64,000 nucleotides of DNA from Nannobrachium achirus (GCA_963921795.1 OY997659.1:27809290-27873289), one strand, 5' to 3'. Counted from the stretch's first letter, positions 22,830 through 35,689 are shown. Translations and numbers: made by a program. Notes: generated by a model from the sequence alone, not told the origin.

Positions 22830-24254
22830 AGCTACTTTAAGTCACTAAGTCGGTCAGTTGGTCAGCCAATCTGTCTGTTAGTCCAAAAAGCGCAAACCGA
22901 GTGCTGGTTGCACCTTGCAGATAATCACAAATCACATGCTTGTTTAGTTTACACTGCAATGTGGTCACATCCTTGGCTCTTTTTCTATTACCTTTTATTT
23001 CTATGACCTACCAAACTTATGACCAAGATGCACTGTAAAAGCATAATTTAACTCGGGAGAATTCACAAAGAATGGATTGCAGCTGCTGATACTACCATCA
23101 TTTGCAACCTTTATCTGCCCTTTCTCAAGGTCTGATTAACAAAGGATATTGTGCTAATATTATCACAGCATAAACGCGCCCATAATGTTTTGCAGCTGGC
23201 TACAATTTACCTGTGTTTTGAGTCGTATTGCAATTATCCATGTGTAAAAGTATAAATGGTGGCTTTGCGCCACACTATTGGTGCTGTGCTAATGCATCTA
23301 TGACTATGACTGCCACCGAGCAGCTTGTGGAGCTGGTGCCAAGTAAAAGCACTGACAATGCCAGTGTAGTAATCAAAACGGTTAATTTTTATTAGAGCTA
23401 ATGGACTCAACCATCTGCAATTTGACACTCTTTTGTCCCCCAAAATATTTTACACTACGCTGCCACACGAGTTCCTTGGTTGAGCAGATGGGCTGTGCTG
23501 AAACAAAGCATTGTGTGTGTGTGTGTTTATGAGTGTAGTTATGAAGCATTATGAATGAATTATAATGCACTATGAATGTCCTCGTAATGCATTGTGGGTT
23601 TCATAGCAAACATTTCTTTCAATTATAGGCTACATCTGGAAATCGGACTATTCATGAACAATGTTACAGACAGTGCTTGAATTGGGCCAGTTCTCACTTT
23701 TGCTGACCCACCTGAGCAGCACCTTATCTATCTATCTATCTGTCCAGTCCTATCCTATATTACCAATGGGAGGGCTGACAGGTCGGCGGACCGCAGCCCG
23801 TCCCGATTACTCAGACACAACCATTAAACAAGCCTGATGTGCCCAAATATACGCATATCGCATTTGAATCGAGTACAAAAGGACCCCAATGTAAACAAGT
23901 GATTGTGCTTTATTGTGGTTTAAATCCTGTTAGCAGACCTTGTATCTGTACCTGTACTGTCCTGACTCACACATAACCATAAACAAACCTGATACGCCCA
24001 TATACTGTATGGAGATCCTGTTCTCCAGAGCCACAGATCCAGTCGTTATGCCCATATATGTTCATACTGACTTCAAACCTTGACAAGCGTATCGGCAAGG
24101 ACTCGAGGGAGTATAACGGGTACTGCATAAACGGATGGGGCATGCATTCACAACTTGCAGCGTTCCCGAATAGGAAACTGCCCGTATATATAAACTAGTC
24201 CTTGCCCGGGGATCTGCACAGTATATGAGGGGTTAAATGTACTCTCAGAAGTAA

Positions 24255-24352
24255 TGTTGGAGTGCCCGTTGGGCAACTCTTTATGCCCATATATGGTGTT
24301 CCATGTTGGAGTGCCCATTGGGCAGAATCTTTATGCCCATATATGGTGTTCT
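24255..24352. repeat. Two-unit repeat with perfect CArG boxes
   Basis: ATGTTGGAGTGCCC then TTTATGCCCATATATGGTGT occurs twice, 49-50 bp apart, with CCATATATGG at 24287-24296 and 24337-24346. Confidence 0.88.
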
Positions 24353-24454
24353 GTGTCCAGGCCAGTCTGTAATGTCAGTACTATGATGTCAGAGTGCAGA
24401 CGGCGGACGGACAGACAGTACATTCTGTAAATTATTTGTCAGGGGATAACGGGG

Positions 24455-24531
24455 CACGTTGTGAGCTTGTAAATGGTCTATTTTTGGTGAATGTTCCCCC
24501 CAGAATAGGAATGCTGTGGTTTTAAGTAGTT
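24455..24531. repeat. Remnant of a hairpin-module MITE ending at TTAA
   Basis: CACGTTGTGAGCTTGTAAAT then GGTCTATTTTTGG is one module arm. GGAATGCTGTGGTTTTAAGT followed by AGTTAA matches the right end of the TTAA element at 42048-42204. The left end is not found. Confidence 0.55.
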
Positions 24532-24756
24532 AAACGGCAAGTATAAAAGTTATTTTTGATCTGTAGAAATGGAAACATAAAGTTTCCACGTGACATACTG
24601 TATCTTGCAGGGGAGAAAGATTTACTTATTACTAGATTTATGTATTAAATAAACATAAAGTTATTTACAGTGGTGACCTGGGCCAAAAATGTTAGAGAAC
24701 CATTAACCTAGAGTTTGAGTCCAATGCATTATTATTACAGAATAAGTGGCAGGCAT

Positions 24757-25298
24757 TGAAACTAAGGCTTGCCCACCTGCCCCCGGCAGGTAAATAAAAC
24801 GTCAGGGCAGGTGAAGTTGGCTTTCAGGTTGCCCGACAGGGCAAGTGCTCATTTGAGAGGGGACACAAATGTCTATAAACATGAGATATCTGTCTAAACA
24901 CCTGAACGTGGCCAGTGCGCTGTGTCTTCTGGTCTGTGGAATGTAAAATAAGAGCACTATTTACCTATAATGTGCTGTTTTTACTGTTGCTACATTTAAA
25001 AATAAAAAATAACAAGTGTGAACCCATAGACATATTCAATCATAGCTAAAGTATTTGGTATTTGGATTTGGAGGTATTGAGGTATGACATTTTATCGCAC
25101 AGGCCCAGAAAGTAAAGAAATAAGTGTTAAATTGAGCGGTAATTAAAATCATACCTATCATTTTATAAAGGACGATTTACTTTTCGGGCAAGTGGGCATT
25201 ACCTTCGGGCAAGTACAGGTCATGTTCTACTTGCCCGAAGGTAATGCCCACTGACCTGTACTTGCCCGATGGGCAAGTGCCTCTGAGACCTTAGTGTC
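24757..25298. mobile_element. GGGCAAGT-rich element with strong internal hairpin
   Basis: Related ends TTGAAACTAAGGCTTGCCC and GTGCCTCTGAGACCTTAGTG. Near the right end, 25191-25215 and 25228-25252 are perfect 25-bp inverted arms (AGTGGGCATTACCTTCGGGC and complement) with a 12-nt loop. No frame of interest. Confidence 0.65.
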
Positions 25299-25649
25299 AA
25301 CCCCACTGAGTGGGGAGCATTAATGAACAGAGCAGCAACGACTACACATTCATCCTCATTCACAGAATGTGTTATAAGAATTCGTACTAAAGAATGTTTT
25401 CACAAACATAGTGGCATTCATCAATTATTTTAGCCTCCTAGGAATTGACCTACGGTATTCTTATGCCAAATCAACCCTGGTAGCAAGTGCCAGGCCTCAG
25501 TACGTTTATAGATCATCAGGATCTGTGATTACTCCCCTCTGGTTATGCAACACCTGTTGTATCCTTTCTTCCGTTGTCAGAGTGCAGTAGCCCTTATCAT
25601 AGTACTTAAAGGCAAATCTGTGACGTCAGTATTATGACATATTATGACA

Positions 25650-25868
25650 TCTGGGATCTCCACATACTGTATGGGTATTGGGTATACAAATACAGACAGA
25701 CAGAGATGTCCAAATATAGGCATAAAAGATACCAAGAGAGTAGAGACACCGATACAGAATCTTTTTTGTATTCTCGGTTCTGGACAACCGCAGGTCCTCA
25801 ACTGCCTTGGCAATGCGCATGCTAAGTTTGAAGAAGGTGGTCTTTGAGTTATGCGCGAGACAGCCTCA

Positions 25869-25960
<92 letters not shown>

Positions 25961-26370
25961 GAATTCAACATACAGTAACATGATTGTTGTCACTGTTAAT
26001 CAAACTGTTAATCAAAAAGAGAGATTTTCCTTCAAACTATCTGCGCATCGGCGAAGACACGAGATAGTGTGGTTGTCCAGAACCACCGATCCAACTATAA
26101 AGCCCATATATTGATATCCGGTTGTCCAAAACCACCACTGAACCATCTGACCGATATGCCCATAATTGGGCATGTACAGATGACATCAGGGAACTCCACT
26201 TAGCACAAAAGAGACATAGGCAGACAGACGGGTACAAGACAATATAGATAAATCCCCATATACAGTATGGAGTACTGTGATATCACCAGTGTGACATCAT
26301 AGTGCTGATGTCATACAGACTCCATATTTGGCCATACCTGACAAATAACTCCATATATGGGCATAAACAG
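25650..26370. repeat. CArG-type repeat fragments interrupted by a microsatellite
   Basis: CACATACTGTATGGGTATTG near 25664, CCCATATATTGATATCC near 26103, CCCCATATACAGTATGGAGT near 26253 and a perfect CCATATATGG at 26351-26360. Tracts of TGATGTCA and ACAGACAGA accompany them, as in the related segments. Confidence 0.6.
25871..25956. repeat. (CA)n microsatellite
   Basis: 86 bp of CA repeat inserted between two CArG-type repeat fragments. Confidence 0.98.
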
Positions 26371-27753
26371 GACACAGGCAGACAGATGGGAACAACGGGT
26401 ACAATGGGTTTGCATAACTGGGTGAGGCATGCTTTTCACGCTTTGTTCCTGAGTAGGCCAATGCCCAACGGGCACCGGTCTAGCATTGTCTAATAATATA
26501 CTGTATGTGCAACTAGCACTGGAGCACCAAGAGGTTATTTCCTTGCATCTCACCATTTGCAGGTGCTTTGAGAATTACACGTTTTCTTTTTATTTGGGGA
26601 GGTTTAGCGGTCGCAAAAAAGCCTTTTGTGAATTTCCCCCAGAAAGTGTAAGATAAATATTGGACACCCCGGGATTTTTACAGTTACTGTATACTTGACT
26701 ATTGCTCCTGCCCTAATCTTGCCGTTGCCAGGTGAATATTTTTATCTTGATTTGAGGTCAGATTAATGTCTTGTGTAAGCATGATTTATCACATTACCCT
26801 GCCTGTACTGAAGACGCAATGACTCCCTGACAATAGTGGATGTGGGCTCTATGACAGTTGCTGGTTTACCCCGCTTTATCTCTTGCTCTTATGGGCCCAT
26901 TCACACTCGTTAATGTTTTTTCAAATGGTTATTATGCCCATTAAAGTGCCATAAATTCAGGGTTGTGTTGCAGAAGAAAAACCCTGCTGTATTTGCTTCA
27001 TTGATAAAACAATGAGGAAATGATGCTATGAAAGCCTTATCTAGAAGTTATATTGTCCCTCAAAGGGGGTATGACGTTCTGTTTATGGTCTGTTAGGAGA
27101 GTTCTCAGTAAGTGTTCAATAAATCACTTAAATTGTTGGAACAGGATTTCTGAATAAATACAGGCCCTGGCGTAAGGCCCCTCTGCTTCTGTTTATCAGG
27201 TTGACAGGAAACCGAGAGATGTGCGAGAACAGTGCCTGTAGTAGACCGGCAGACTGTTCCCTCTGCACTGTAATAAAGGGCTTTATTTGCCTTCTTAAAG
27301 ACGACTGTGTGGCTGAACCTTGATACAGGTGTGTGGCTCACCATAAATACATATACAAGGAATGCTAGCTGCTTGAGACCTCAGCCTGTCCCTCTAACAA
27401 AGACCGTCAACTAATGTGATAACCCCTCCTGATGGTTTCTGGTGTGTTTGACACAATTCAGTGTATCTGACACTGTAAGCTTCTTTTGTTTCGCAAACAA
27501 ACAAACAAACACAAACACTGCTCTGTAACTTAACACTGACCCAATGGCAGTCTTTTTGTATCCCATTACATATTCAGCTTCCGTGGTCTGACCACCTCTG
27601 CACAGGTTTCTTTCAACTGAGACCGTGGTACAAAACATAGTTTTTAGAAGTAAAAAAGATCAACTTATTGAAGCATAGTGGGCCAGGGTATTGAATAGGG
27701 CTCCCGAGTGTAGCAGGTCCTTTGTGAACATCTCTCCCTCACACATGGCCTAG

Positions 27754-28413
<660 letters not shown>

Positions 28414-28586
28414 GTGCAACTGAGGGCCACGGTGGCGGAGCTGCCCGACAAGCTGGAGACGGTGCTGGCCGAGTCAGGCTCAAACTTCAGCATGGGCCAG
28501 AGGCAGCTGATGTGCCTCGCCAGGGCCATACTGCGGAGAAACCGCATTCTCATCGTTGATGAAGCCACGGCTAATGTGGACCCAAG
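28414..28586 (+). CDS. abcc4: abcc4 exon: NBD2 signature, Walker B and D-loop (residues 334-391)
   Basis: Acceptor CTCTGCAG, donor GTCAGA (weaker than the others), ending two bases into the Arg391 codon. The product holds [20 protein letters not shown] then [20 protein letters not shown]. The signature is SMGQRQ (human SVGQRQ) rather than the textbook LSGGQ, which is normal for this family. Walker B is ILIVD (378-382), with the catalytic base Glu383 present, so NBD2 should be hydrolysis-competent. The D-loop follows. Confidence 0.98.
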
Positions 28587-29617
28587 GTCAGAGGGCACTT
28601 GAGATTTCAGTGATGTCATTTCTGGGACAACCCATGTGGAATTCACCCTTTGTCAAGTCCCGCCCGTTGTCCCGCCCCTCTTCACACCCATTGGTTGCTG
28701 TGTCTTGGTGGGACACTCCATCCACTACCATTTTAATTCAGTTGCTTTGTATTGTTATTCTGTGTGTTCAATTCTAATTTCAAACTTGGTTTCAGTAAAA
28801 TGGAGCTGCTCAGCATGTTTTTAAATGTTTTTATTTCTCTAAAAATTATGTTTTAGCAAATTCAACATAAAAAAGGTGGAACCAGGGCGGGACAAGGCAG
28901 ATGGAGTCTGCTGGTTGGTCAGTCAGGGACCAACCAGAAGGCTAACAAAGGGTGAATTGTTTTAGGTGACACAAACCTCTGACATTTTAAGTAAATCAGT
29001 CCAACTTTTATTCATTCATCTTTCATGGGTGGATTGGGTGGAATAAATTAAAATTAGTCATTAATTCATTGTTGGCCCTGGGCCCTGATGAGTGAAAAGA
29101 AATCCTTTATCCTGAAGAATTTCACTGTTATCAGTTACAACAACAACACCACAGTCTCTGATGCAAAAGGATGCATTTCCTGATTCGCAAAATAAGATTG
29201 GAACAGTAGAGGCCGATGCAAAAGAGGCTGATCATCAATCTTCTTTTCACTGTAATCGCCTGTCAATACGTGTCAGTGGCCAATCGATCACAGCGTTCCT
29301 ACTTTTATACATGTAACATACCAATATCTAATGCGCTTCTAATCAGCTATTATCCTTTCTTAAAAACAACACAAAAGGAGGCTCATTACATCCAAGTGTA
29401 GATGCCGCGCTGCAACAATGTAACTCAATATAATCTCCAACTTGCATCTTTAGTGAAATCAAGGTCTTCTAGTATTCTACTTTACAAACGTCTGTACAGC
29501 TGCACATACCTTTGCTTTGTGCCATTGTCTTGTGTCAAGTAAAGCCATTGCCTTCGGGCTCTATAGGAAGAGAATTTTGTTTCTGCTGAGGTGTTTTGTT
29601 CCCCTTCGTCCCTTTAG
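28587..29617 (+). other. abcc4 intron, 1.0 kb
   Basis: Contains the inverted-end repeat 28639-28958. The rest is AT-rich with nothing recognised. Confidence 0.7.
28639..28958. mobile_element. MITE-like element with TTCACCCTTTGT ends
   Basis: GAATTCACCCTTTGTCAA at the left pairs with AACAAAGGGTGAATTG at the right, and the adjacent GTCCCGCC has a partner in GGCGGGAC, all at matching distances. About 320 bp with no coding capacity. Confidence 0.65.
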
Positions 29618-29723
29618 AACAGACAGCCTCATCCAGCAGACTATCCGGGACAGATTTCGGGAATGCACTGTCCTCACCATCGCTCACCGGCTCAACACTA
29701 TCATTGACTGTGACAGAATACTG
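29618..29723 (+). CDS. abcc4: abcc4 exon: NBD2 H-loop (residues 391-426)
   Basis: Acceptor CCCTTTAG, donor GTAAGT. The first base completes Arg391. It encodes [20 protein letters not shown] then [15 protein letters not shown]. His414 in TIAHRLNT is the H-loop switch histidine that senses the ATP gamma-phosphate. The exon is 106 nt and ends in phase 0. Confidence 0.98.
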
Positions 29724-31801
29724 GTAAGTAAACCCTGATTTATGCCTCGCCAGCAAAATATTGTGCTGCAAGTTGCGTGAAAACATAATATGTATTAAAC
29801 TGAAAAGAAGTTGATCTGTTGACATTTTTCAGTTATTATTGTCGCTGAAGCATTAATTGGGCCTATTAACACTCAGGACGCCACCATTCACTTGCGCTTT
29901 ATTTTGAAGAGCCCCGGAAGCTCCGTGCGTGTGCACGTGGGTGTACACTGACGATCCAGGAAGGAGATCTGTTTGTTTACAAACGGTCGCGAAAACTAAA
30001 ATCCTAACCGGGGCCGACCATCACGGCATAGTGTCGCCGTGAAGACAAGCTGATCTCGGCCTCCTCGGCGTTATTTGCACCTTATTTCGAGATAAAGCCG
30101 TTTTTATGTTTCAGTATAGAATAGGAGTCAATGGATAATGGCCGCTCTCGGTTGCTTCTGGCTGCGTTGCGTCATGACGTATGCAGTTTTTTCTTTCACC
30201 AGCACCCGTAGCAAGCGTCTGAGATGCGGGTTACCATGGAAACCTTATCTCGTCTGTGAACGTGTTTGGCTACCAAGAGCAGCCAAACTGTTAAGAACAC
30301 AATGGGGGTTAAAGATAAGAGACAAGATGCAGCTGAGAGGCAGACAAAAACTTCTGTTTGGCCAGTTGTACCTATTCCTCTCATATGATAGTGCAAGGTC
30401 TCTCACAGTTTTAATTGCACATATTGAAGTGTAAAAGCCACTGAAAAAAGCTTTCACCTTAAGCTTTCACCTTACCCTCAAAGAGGTGTTTGAATACACA
30501 TGTGGTATAGCAACATCCAGCATGGATGTTGATACCACATGTGTATTCAAAACAAGATGCACTATAAAGTTCCTTGAGATGCCCATCTCGCATTCAGGCC
30601 AATTACAGAAGAGTAGATAAACCCTAACCCAAAAATAAACCAGTAGTATACCATATACTATCTGATAGTGACTTCTTCCTATCAGTGGAGTACTCTGTCT
30701 TTCCAGAGATTTGCATAATATTTTATGTTTTCTCTATGAGCCAATATCGCCCTCACAACATGCACTCTCGCACAGCCAGCAGCCCAGCATGTGCCCCGTG
30801 CCACTTGATCTTTGGCCTTTTCTTGCCACTGCCTGCAGAGGTGCCAATTAGTGCCATTTGTGGCAGCATTTGTTTGCTGTCCACGAGGGCAGGGGCTGAC
30901 CTCCTGGCCACTTGAGTCATTGAGAGGACTGAAGAGAAAAGTCAAATATCACACAGCAGGGACTGTTCCACACCTACGCTTGTGTTAAACAGCCTCCAGA
31001 TTGCCATGCTGTCTGGGAGAACAGACTCGGGATAACAACACCTGAGTTGCCTCGTCATAAATACATAAGGAGCCGTGGCGTAGTTTTAACATTGACTGAC
31101 GTAACATTTGGAATGTTTCTACCACCCCACTCCCCCTCATGCCCCACTCCACCCCCCAAGAATGGAAGCAGTGTGACCTACCCCTCTACTAAACTGTCCA
31201 TTATAGCTTTGTCTGCGGGGTTCTCCCTCTCATAACTCAATGCTCTGTAAAATGAGGTTTCAATTGTTACAAAGCAATCGCTCATTCATTGTAAGGAGGA
31301 TCGTTCTTGTTTAAATTGGTCTCTAATATAATGGTAGTCCTTTCATCGCTCCTTGAATTAAAGCTGCTCTTTGAGTGGTTTACATGGCATGTGATGACGG
31401 AGAAATTACGGTCATTTTCTTGAGTGTGTGGAAGGTGTGATTGTTGGATTTGACTTGAGGACCACCCTTGAGCTGCTGAAATGCCTGGATAAATGCATGG
31501 ATAAATGACTGATCTCCAGTCTGTCAGTGTCAGCGCGCTAGACTTTCACACCGCTAAACAGGCCATGCACTTCGCCCATGTCTCTACACAGCACAACACA
31601 GGCCCCCAGTGTTTGCTGTCAGCATGAGTCACATGAAATGGAGGGTTCCGAGGTGCAGAGAACTACTGTTTCCCCTCGCGCCCCGCACCGTCTGCATGCA
31701 TCACTCAGCACCGAAACAGCTGAAATGTTAGTTTTCCCAAGCACTAAAGTATACAGGTGGCGGGCACACACACCCTGCCCTTTGTGTGTGTGTGATTGCA
31801 G
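29724..31801 (+). other. abcc4 intron, 2.1 kb
   Basis: Holds a CpG-richer segment bounded by TTAA (29866-30295, possibly an old TTAA element but with poor end similarity) and a 61-nt hairpin (30490-30550). The remainder shows nothing, apart from a short GT run used as the pyrimidine tract of the next exon. Confidence 0.6.
30490..30550. repeat. 61-nt hairpin
   Basis: TTGAATACACATGTGGTAT and its exact complement form 19-bp outer arms. Inside, CAACATCCA pairs with TGGATGTTG around GCA. Confidence 0.92.
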
Positions 31802-31936
31802 GTTCTGGACGCCGGCAGGATCCAGGAGTATGATGAGCCTTACGTGCTGCTTCAGAACCAGGACGGTGCGTTCTACCAGATGGTCCAGCAGACAGGCAAG
31901 GCCGAGGCTGCCTCCCTGCTCCGCGCAGCCAAACAG
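31802..31936 (+). CDS. abcc4: abcc4 exon: end of NBD2 and start of tail (residues 427-471)
   Basis: Acceptor GTGTGATTGCAG, preceded by an alternating GT tract instead of a clean pyrimidine run. Donor GTAACC; 135 nt, phase 0. It encodes [20 protein letters not shown] then [20 protein letters not shown] and RAAKQ. VLDxGRxxEYDEPYxLLQN closes the NBD2 fold, and MVQQxGKAEAA is an MRP4-specific tail phrase. Confidence 0.97.
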
Positions 31937-33358
31937 GTAACCGCACACCCCTCCCTGTGCTGTCACCGAGCAGCACAGTCCCCAGCCGTGGCACACTAAT
32001 CCCAGACTCTGCGTCTAACTCCAGACTTCATTGCTCACCTCCAAAATAATACAGCCATAGCCAACAGAAGCTGTGTATAACCCTGACAATGCAAAGAGGC
32101 TTGAGTGCCATTTGAATTTAAAATGCCTACTTGGAGCATTTCTTGCACCATAACATTAATTTCATGAGAGAAATTGCCCCTTTTGTAGATTTACATCCTC
32201 CGATGTTATCTGGGAAGCCCTCCATGTAATCTTTTTCCCCCCAAAATGTAATTTTGAGATCATTTTTTAGATGATTCTAGAAAAGCAGCTTTCTTTGCCT
32301 TATATCTATTTTTGAAATATTGGGTTTAACTTCATTGCGATTTGGGATAAACTTTCTATGGGGATTACTGTAATAGAGAATGTCCATATTTCCCCCCCTG
32401 TGAAATTCATTTGTGATGTATTCCCCTTCAGACATTCTGTTAAGATAAGAGCTGGCTATTCATTGTTCAATTCCATTTTTATGTGCATCTGTCTGGGACT
32501 ACAGATACCATATTGCAACTTCAAACAGGTCTTTGTGAAATAAGAAAAAGTAGGCATCCTTTCATTTTCTCTCTGTCCCTCGCACAAATTTATCAGCAAA
32601 ACTGTATCTCCTCAGCCGGAGAGTGAAATGGGTGAAATACTGATTTCAAAGACTCAGCACACTGTGGTATTATTTGGTATCGTCTTACCCTGCACACTGG
32701 TGGATTGGTACTGACATTGTTCAAGCCCTTACGTTACCATTCTTTATTGTAGGGTGCTCTCCTTAGATCAGATTACTGCAACATCCATAACTGTCTAGCA
32801 CCACTTATTAAATACTGAGATGGTCCCCAAGCCGAGTGTGAAGTTTCTATAGTTGTCAGTCAAGGTTTAAATACATTAAATAATCTGATACGAACCCCTC
32901 GCCTCTTTGTCGGACCTGAATGAGAATCCCAGAGTTGGCTGTATATCTGATGCTGGGGCAAACCTGTTTTCACCTGTGTCTCCCACCCCCCTCCTTTCAT
33001 GACTTTTGCACAATTGAAATTGTTGTTTTGCCTTAGACCTTTTTTTGTGTTCGGAAATAACAAGCATTCCATGGACATTTCGAACGAACATCACTATCTT
33101 CCGATTTACAAATTGTGTCACATTGCTCAGTTTAGAAGCCACAGTTTGGAGAAAATGAAGTCTGTGGAGAATCGCAGTGATTATCTCAAATGCCGAATTT
33201 CACAGTTGTTTCAAGACTAAATAAACCGTGTTTTGCATGCTCTGGCGGGTAACAGATCTCTCCGCTGCGGTTCAGAATCTGTCATAAATCAGATCTCTGC
33301 TCAGATTGGGCTGTGCGTTCATAATCTATGACACTGCTTCCCCCTGATACCCTTCCAG
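31937..33358 (+). other. abcc4 intron, 1.4 kb
   Basis: AT-rich; no repeat, RNA gene or reading frame recognised. Confidence 0.7.
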
Positions 33359-33454
33359 GTTTACAGCAACAAAAGCCGCCCTAGTCTGCCTAACGGAGTG
33401 ACAGACACGTGCTGTGCTGAGGAGGCCCATGTCATCTTTGAGACATCACTTTGA
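33359..33454 (+). CDS. abcc4: abcc4 last exon: C-terminal tail with PDZ ligand (residues 472-502)
   Basis: Acceptor CCCTTCCAG, then 31 codons and TGA (33452-33454). The tail is variable (VYSNKSRPSLPNGVTDTCCA, then EEAHVIFETSL) apart from its start VY and its end IFETSL. Human MRP4 ends ETAL. T-S-L is a class I PDZ ligand; in the mammalian protein this tail binds PDZ scaffolds that govern apical placement and recycling. Conservation of these last residues in an otherwise divergent exon supports the start, frame and stop. Confidence 0.95.
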   Translation, partial: VYSNKSRPSLPNGVTDTCCAEEAHVIFETSL

Positions 33455-33798
33455 CGGTGTGGAGAGTCGCTCTGACCCTGCACTGTGACATTGCGCTTTG
33501 CCATCACTGACCTATGTAAAGTGACCAAAAATCATATTGGTCCTTCATGGTAAAAAAAGGAAAAAATCTTATTAGACTCTCAAAGTATGTGCTATGTTCG
33601 ATTGGCACTGTCCTTTGGACTAGAACAGAAAAGAAGCAAGTGCGCAAGGCAGGTTTTGCCTTTATTGGCAGCATATTACTGTGTGGCTGTTTATTGATTC
33701 CCCTCTCCACTATGTATGCGTCCCAGCCTCTAGGGTAGCGTCAATCCTACTCTGGTACTAGGAAGTGTTTGAGATATTGGATGTGTTTATCTTCGAGC

Positions 33799-33804
33799 AA
33801 TAAA
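33799..33804 (+). terminator. Candidate proximal poly(A) signal
   Basis: AATAAA in GAGCAATAAATCATTG, 345 bp after the stop codon, with a modest T-rich stretch downstream. Confidence 0.45.
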
Positions 33805-34423
33805 TCATTGCTGGCTTAAGTTATTTAAGTTGTTATTAATTTATTCCGTAGGACCCAGAGTCTCTGTGAGGCTTAGTTAATTGGAATGTGCTTGGAGACG
33901 GGATGAACCTGAGAGTAGGCACTAATGTTTTCTCTAATTATTGTGCCTTGGTCAGAGTTTCGATTCCTCGTAATTGTACTGTATTCATTGATTGTCTAAA
34001 ACCTGATTGTACTTCGTGCACTGACTTGAATGGCTATTAGCAATGTTATTGCTACCTTGTCATTAAATGGCACCAACAATGGTCAAAAGAAAAGTTTTAT
34101 TTTCTTGCATGAGCCAGTGTCTTAAACTGACACTGAAAAGCTTTTCTTAATTTCTCATAAAATCCAGTTTGACTTGACTTTCCTTGTGCATATTTTGTTT
34201 TAGTCATCAATAAGCCGATGCAAAACACCAAGACACAATTTGAATGTACTGTAATTCATTGGTTGAACTTACGGTAAGAGGTCAGCTATAGAAATACCAA
34301 AGGGACACCATTGTCTTTGGGTTAGAAAACCCTAAACCCAGTCCACATGCTTAAATCAATGCAGAAATGTTATCTTTAATGTAAGACATCTGTGCTGTCA
34401 AATGGTGTTCAAGTGCAAAAACA

Positions 34424-34429
34424 AATAAA
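34424..34429 (+). terminator. Candidate distal poly(A) signal
   Basis: AATAAA in ACAAATAAAAGG, followed after about 30-70 bp by a TGTTACTGTACTGTTGTGTT tract. Better supported than the proximal signal. Confidence 0.55.
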
Positions 34430-34899
34430 AGGTTATGTTATAATTCATTAACCATTGTTCATGCTACGTGTGAATGTTACTGTACTGTTGTGTTTTGCCT
34501 AAGGTACCTGACCTACCACCCTGATGCTCCTGAAGTGACTAAAGACTAAAAACTCTCTACTCCATTTGTAACCTTTTTATTTAACCAATCTTTTACAAGT
34601 GTGTCCTGGCTAAGAAGGGGCCAAAGCAGAGTTATTAATAACATAGAATGAGAACACGATGATAAAAGACAACTAAAACATCAGCTAAAAGTAATAACAC
34701 GAACAAGACATGGATATCGTAATCAATAACCGATTTTACTCTTATTACGAGTGTTTCCATTATTCGAAAATCACATTTCATTGTTTCATTCATCGTACGT
34801 TTTGGGCCTTTTTTGGATAATTATTTCTACATATGTTATTATCTTAGACATATCTTAATTAGGATAATATATTGCTATCACCAGCTCAGCTGCAATAAG

Positions 34900-35350
34900 A
34901 GCTGCTTTATTCCCCTTCAAAACTGACAACAATTAAAGCCAATGATCCACATTCAGAGATCACTGTCGGTAAACATTTAGCCCTGGTATAAAAGGCAGTA
35001 TTTAACCAGGGCTCAGATTTGAGTCATGAACAGGGCCATCAGTTCCTTTTTAAAGCTGAGTGATTTACACAATTCATTAAAGCCAGTGAATCTTCAGCCA
35101 GCGTCATATTAAATGGTTACTTACTCTCAAATGGCCCCTGGGGAGTTGAATTGTTGGGTTGCGAATAGATTAAAGTTTACATTGAAAAGAGAAATTGAAT
35201 TCAGAGGTAATCAATAGCATAATGGGCCAGTGAGAGGAGCCTGCTGCCTGAAATGAAATTACCATATTTTTAATCTTAATTTTCCACTCTGTTTATCTGA
35301 CAGTGTGGATGTGCAATCCAAACAGATAATGAGAGAGTCGGATATTGACA
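34900..35350. promoter_or_regulatory. Candidate conserved non-coding element
   Basis: Repeat-free, complex sequence with several homeodomain-type TAAT/ATTA cores (ATTCATTAAAG, GGTAATCAATAG, TTTTAATCTTAATTTT). Such texture is typical of enhancers in gene deserts near developmental regulators. Inferred from appearance only. Confidence 0.3.
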
Positions 35351-35689
35351 GTGGGGTCCTCTGGAGTGCTTGTTTCAGTGATTAAACGCTGTGATCTGTG
35401 ATTACTTTGTGTCGGGTGTCAGGCTGGCGGCCAGGGGCCCCGGCGAGGCTCAGGCATATAGCAGCTGGAGCATTGTGGGTCTCCGAGGTGCAAATGCACC
35501 TGACACAGCACTGACAGCATTCTGAGTCCTATCTGGGACTGTGCACCACACAGCATCCGCCACAATATGAATACCCGGGGCACTATCTACATCAGAGTCA
35601 GCATATATCCTCTCTGCTCCCCCTTCGATAACAGCCAACACAAGAATAGTGACAACAAAGTTTGCAACAATAAGTATTATTAACCTGAT

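Larger units (their letters stand above)
33455..34450 (+). other. abcc4: abcc4 3' UTR (end inferred)
   Basis: AT-rich sequence after the stop with two AATAAA signals, at 33799-33804 and 34424-34429. The distal one is followed by TGT-rich DNA (about 34460-34498), as expected for a downstream element, so a UTR of about 1 kb is likely. Use of the proximal signal would give about 360 nt. Confidence 0.6.
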
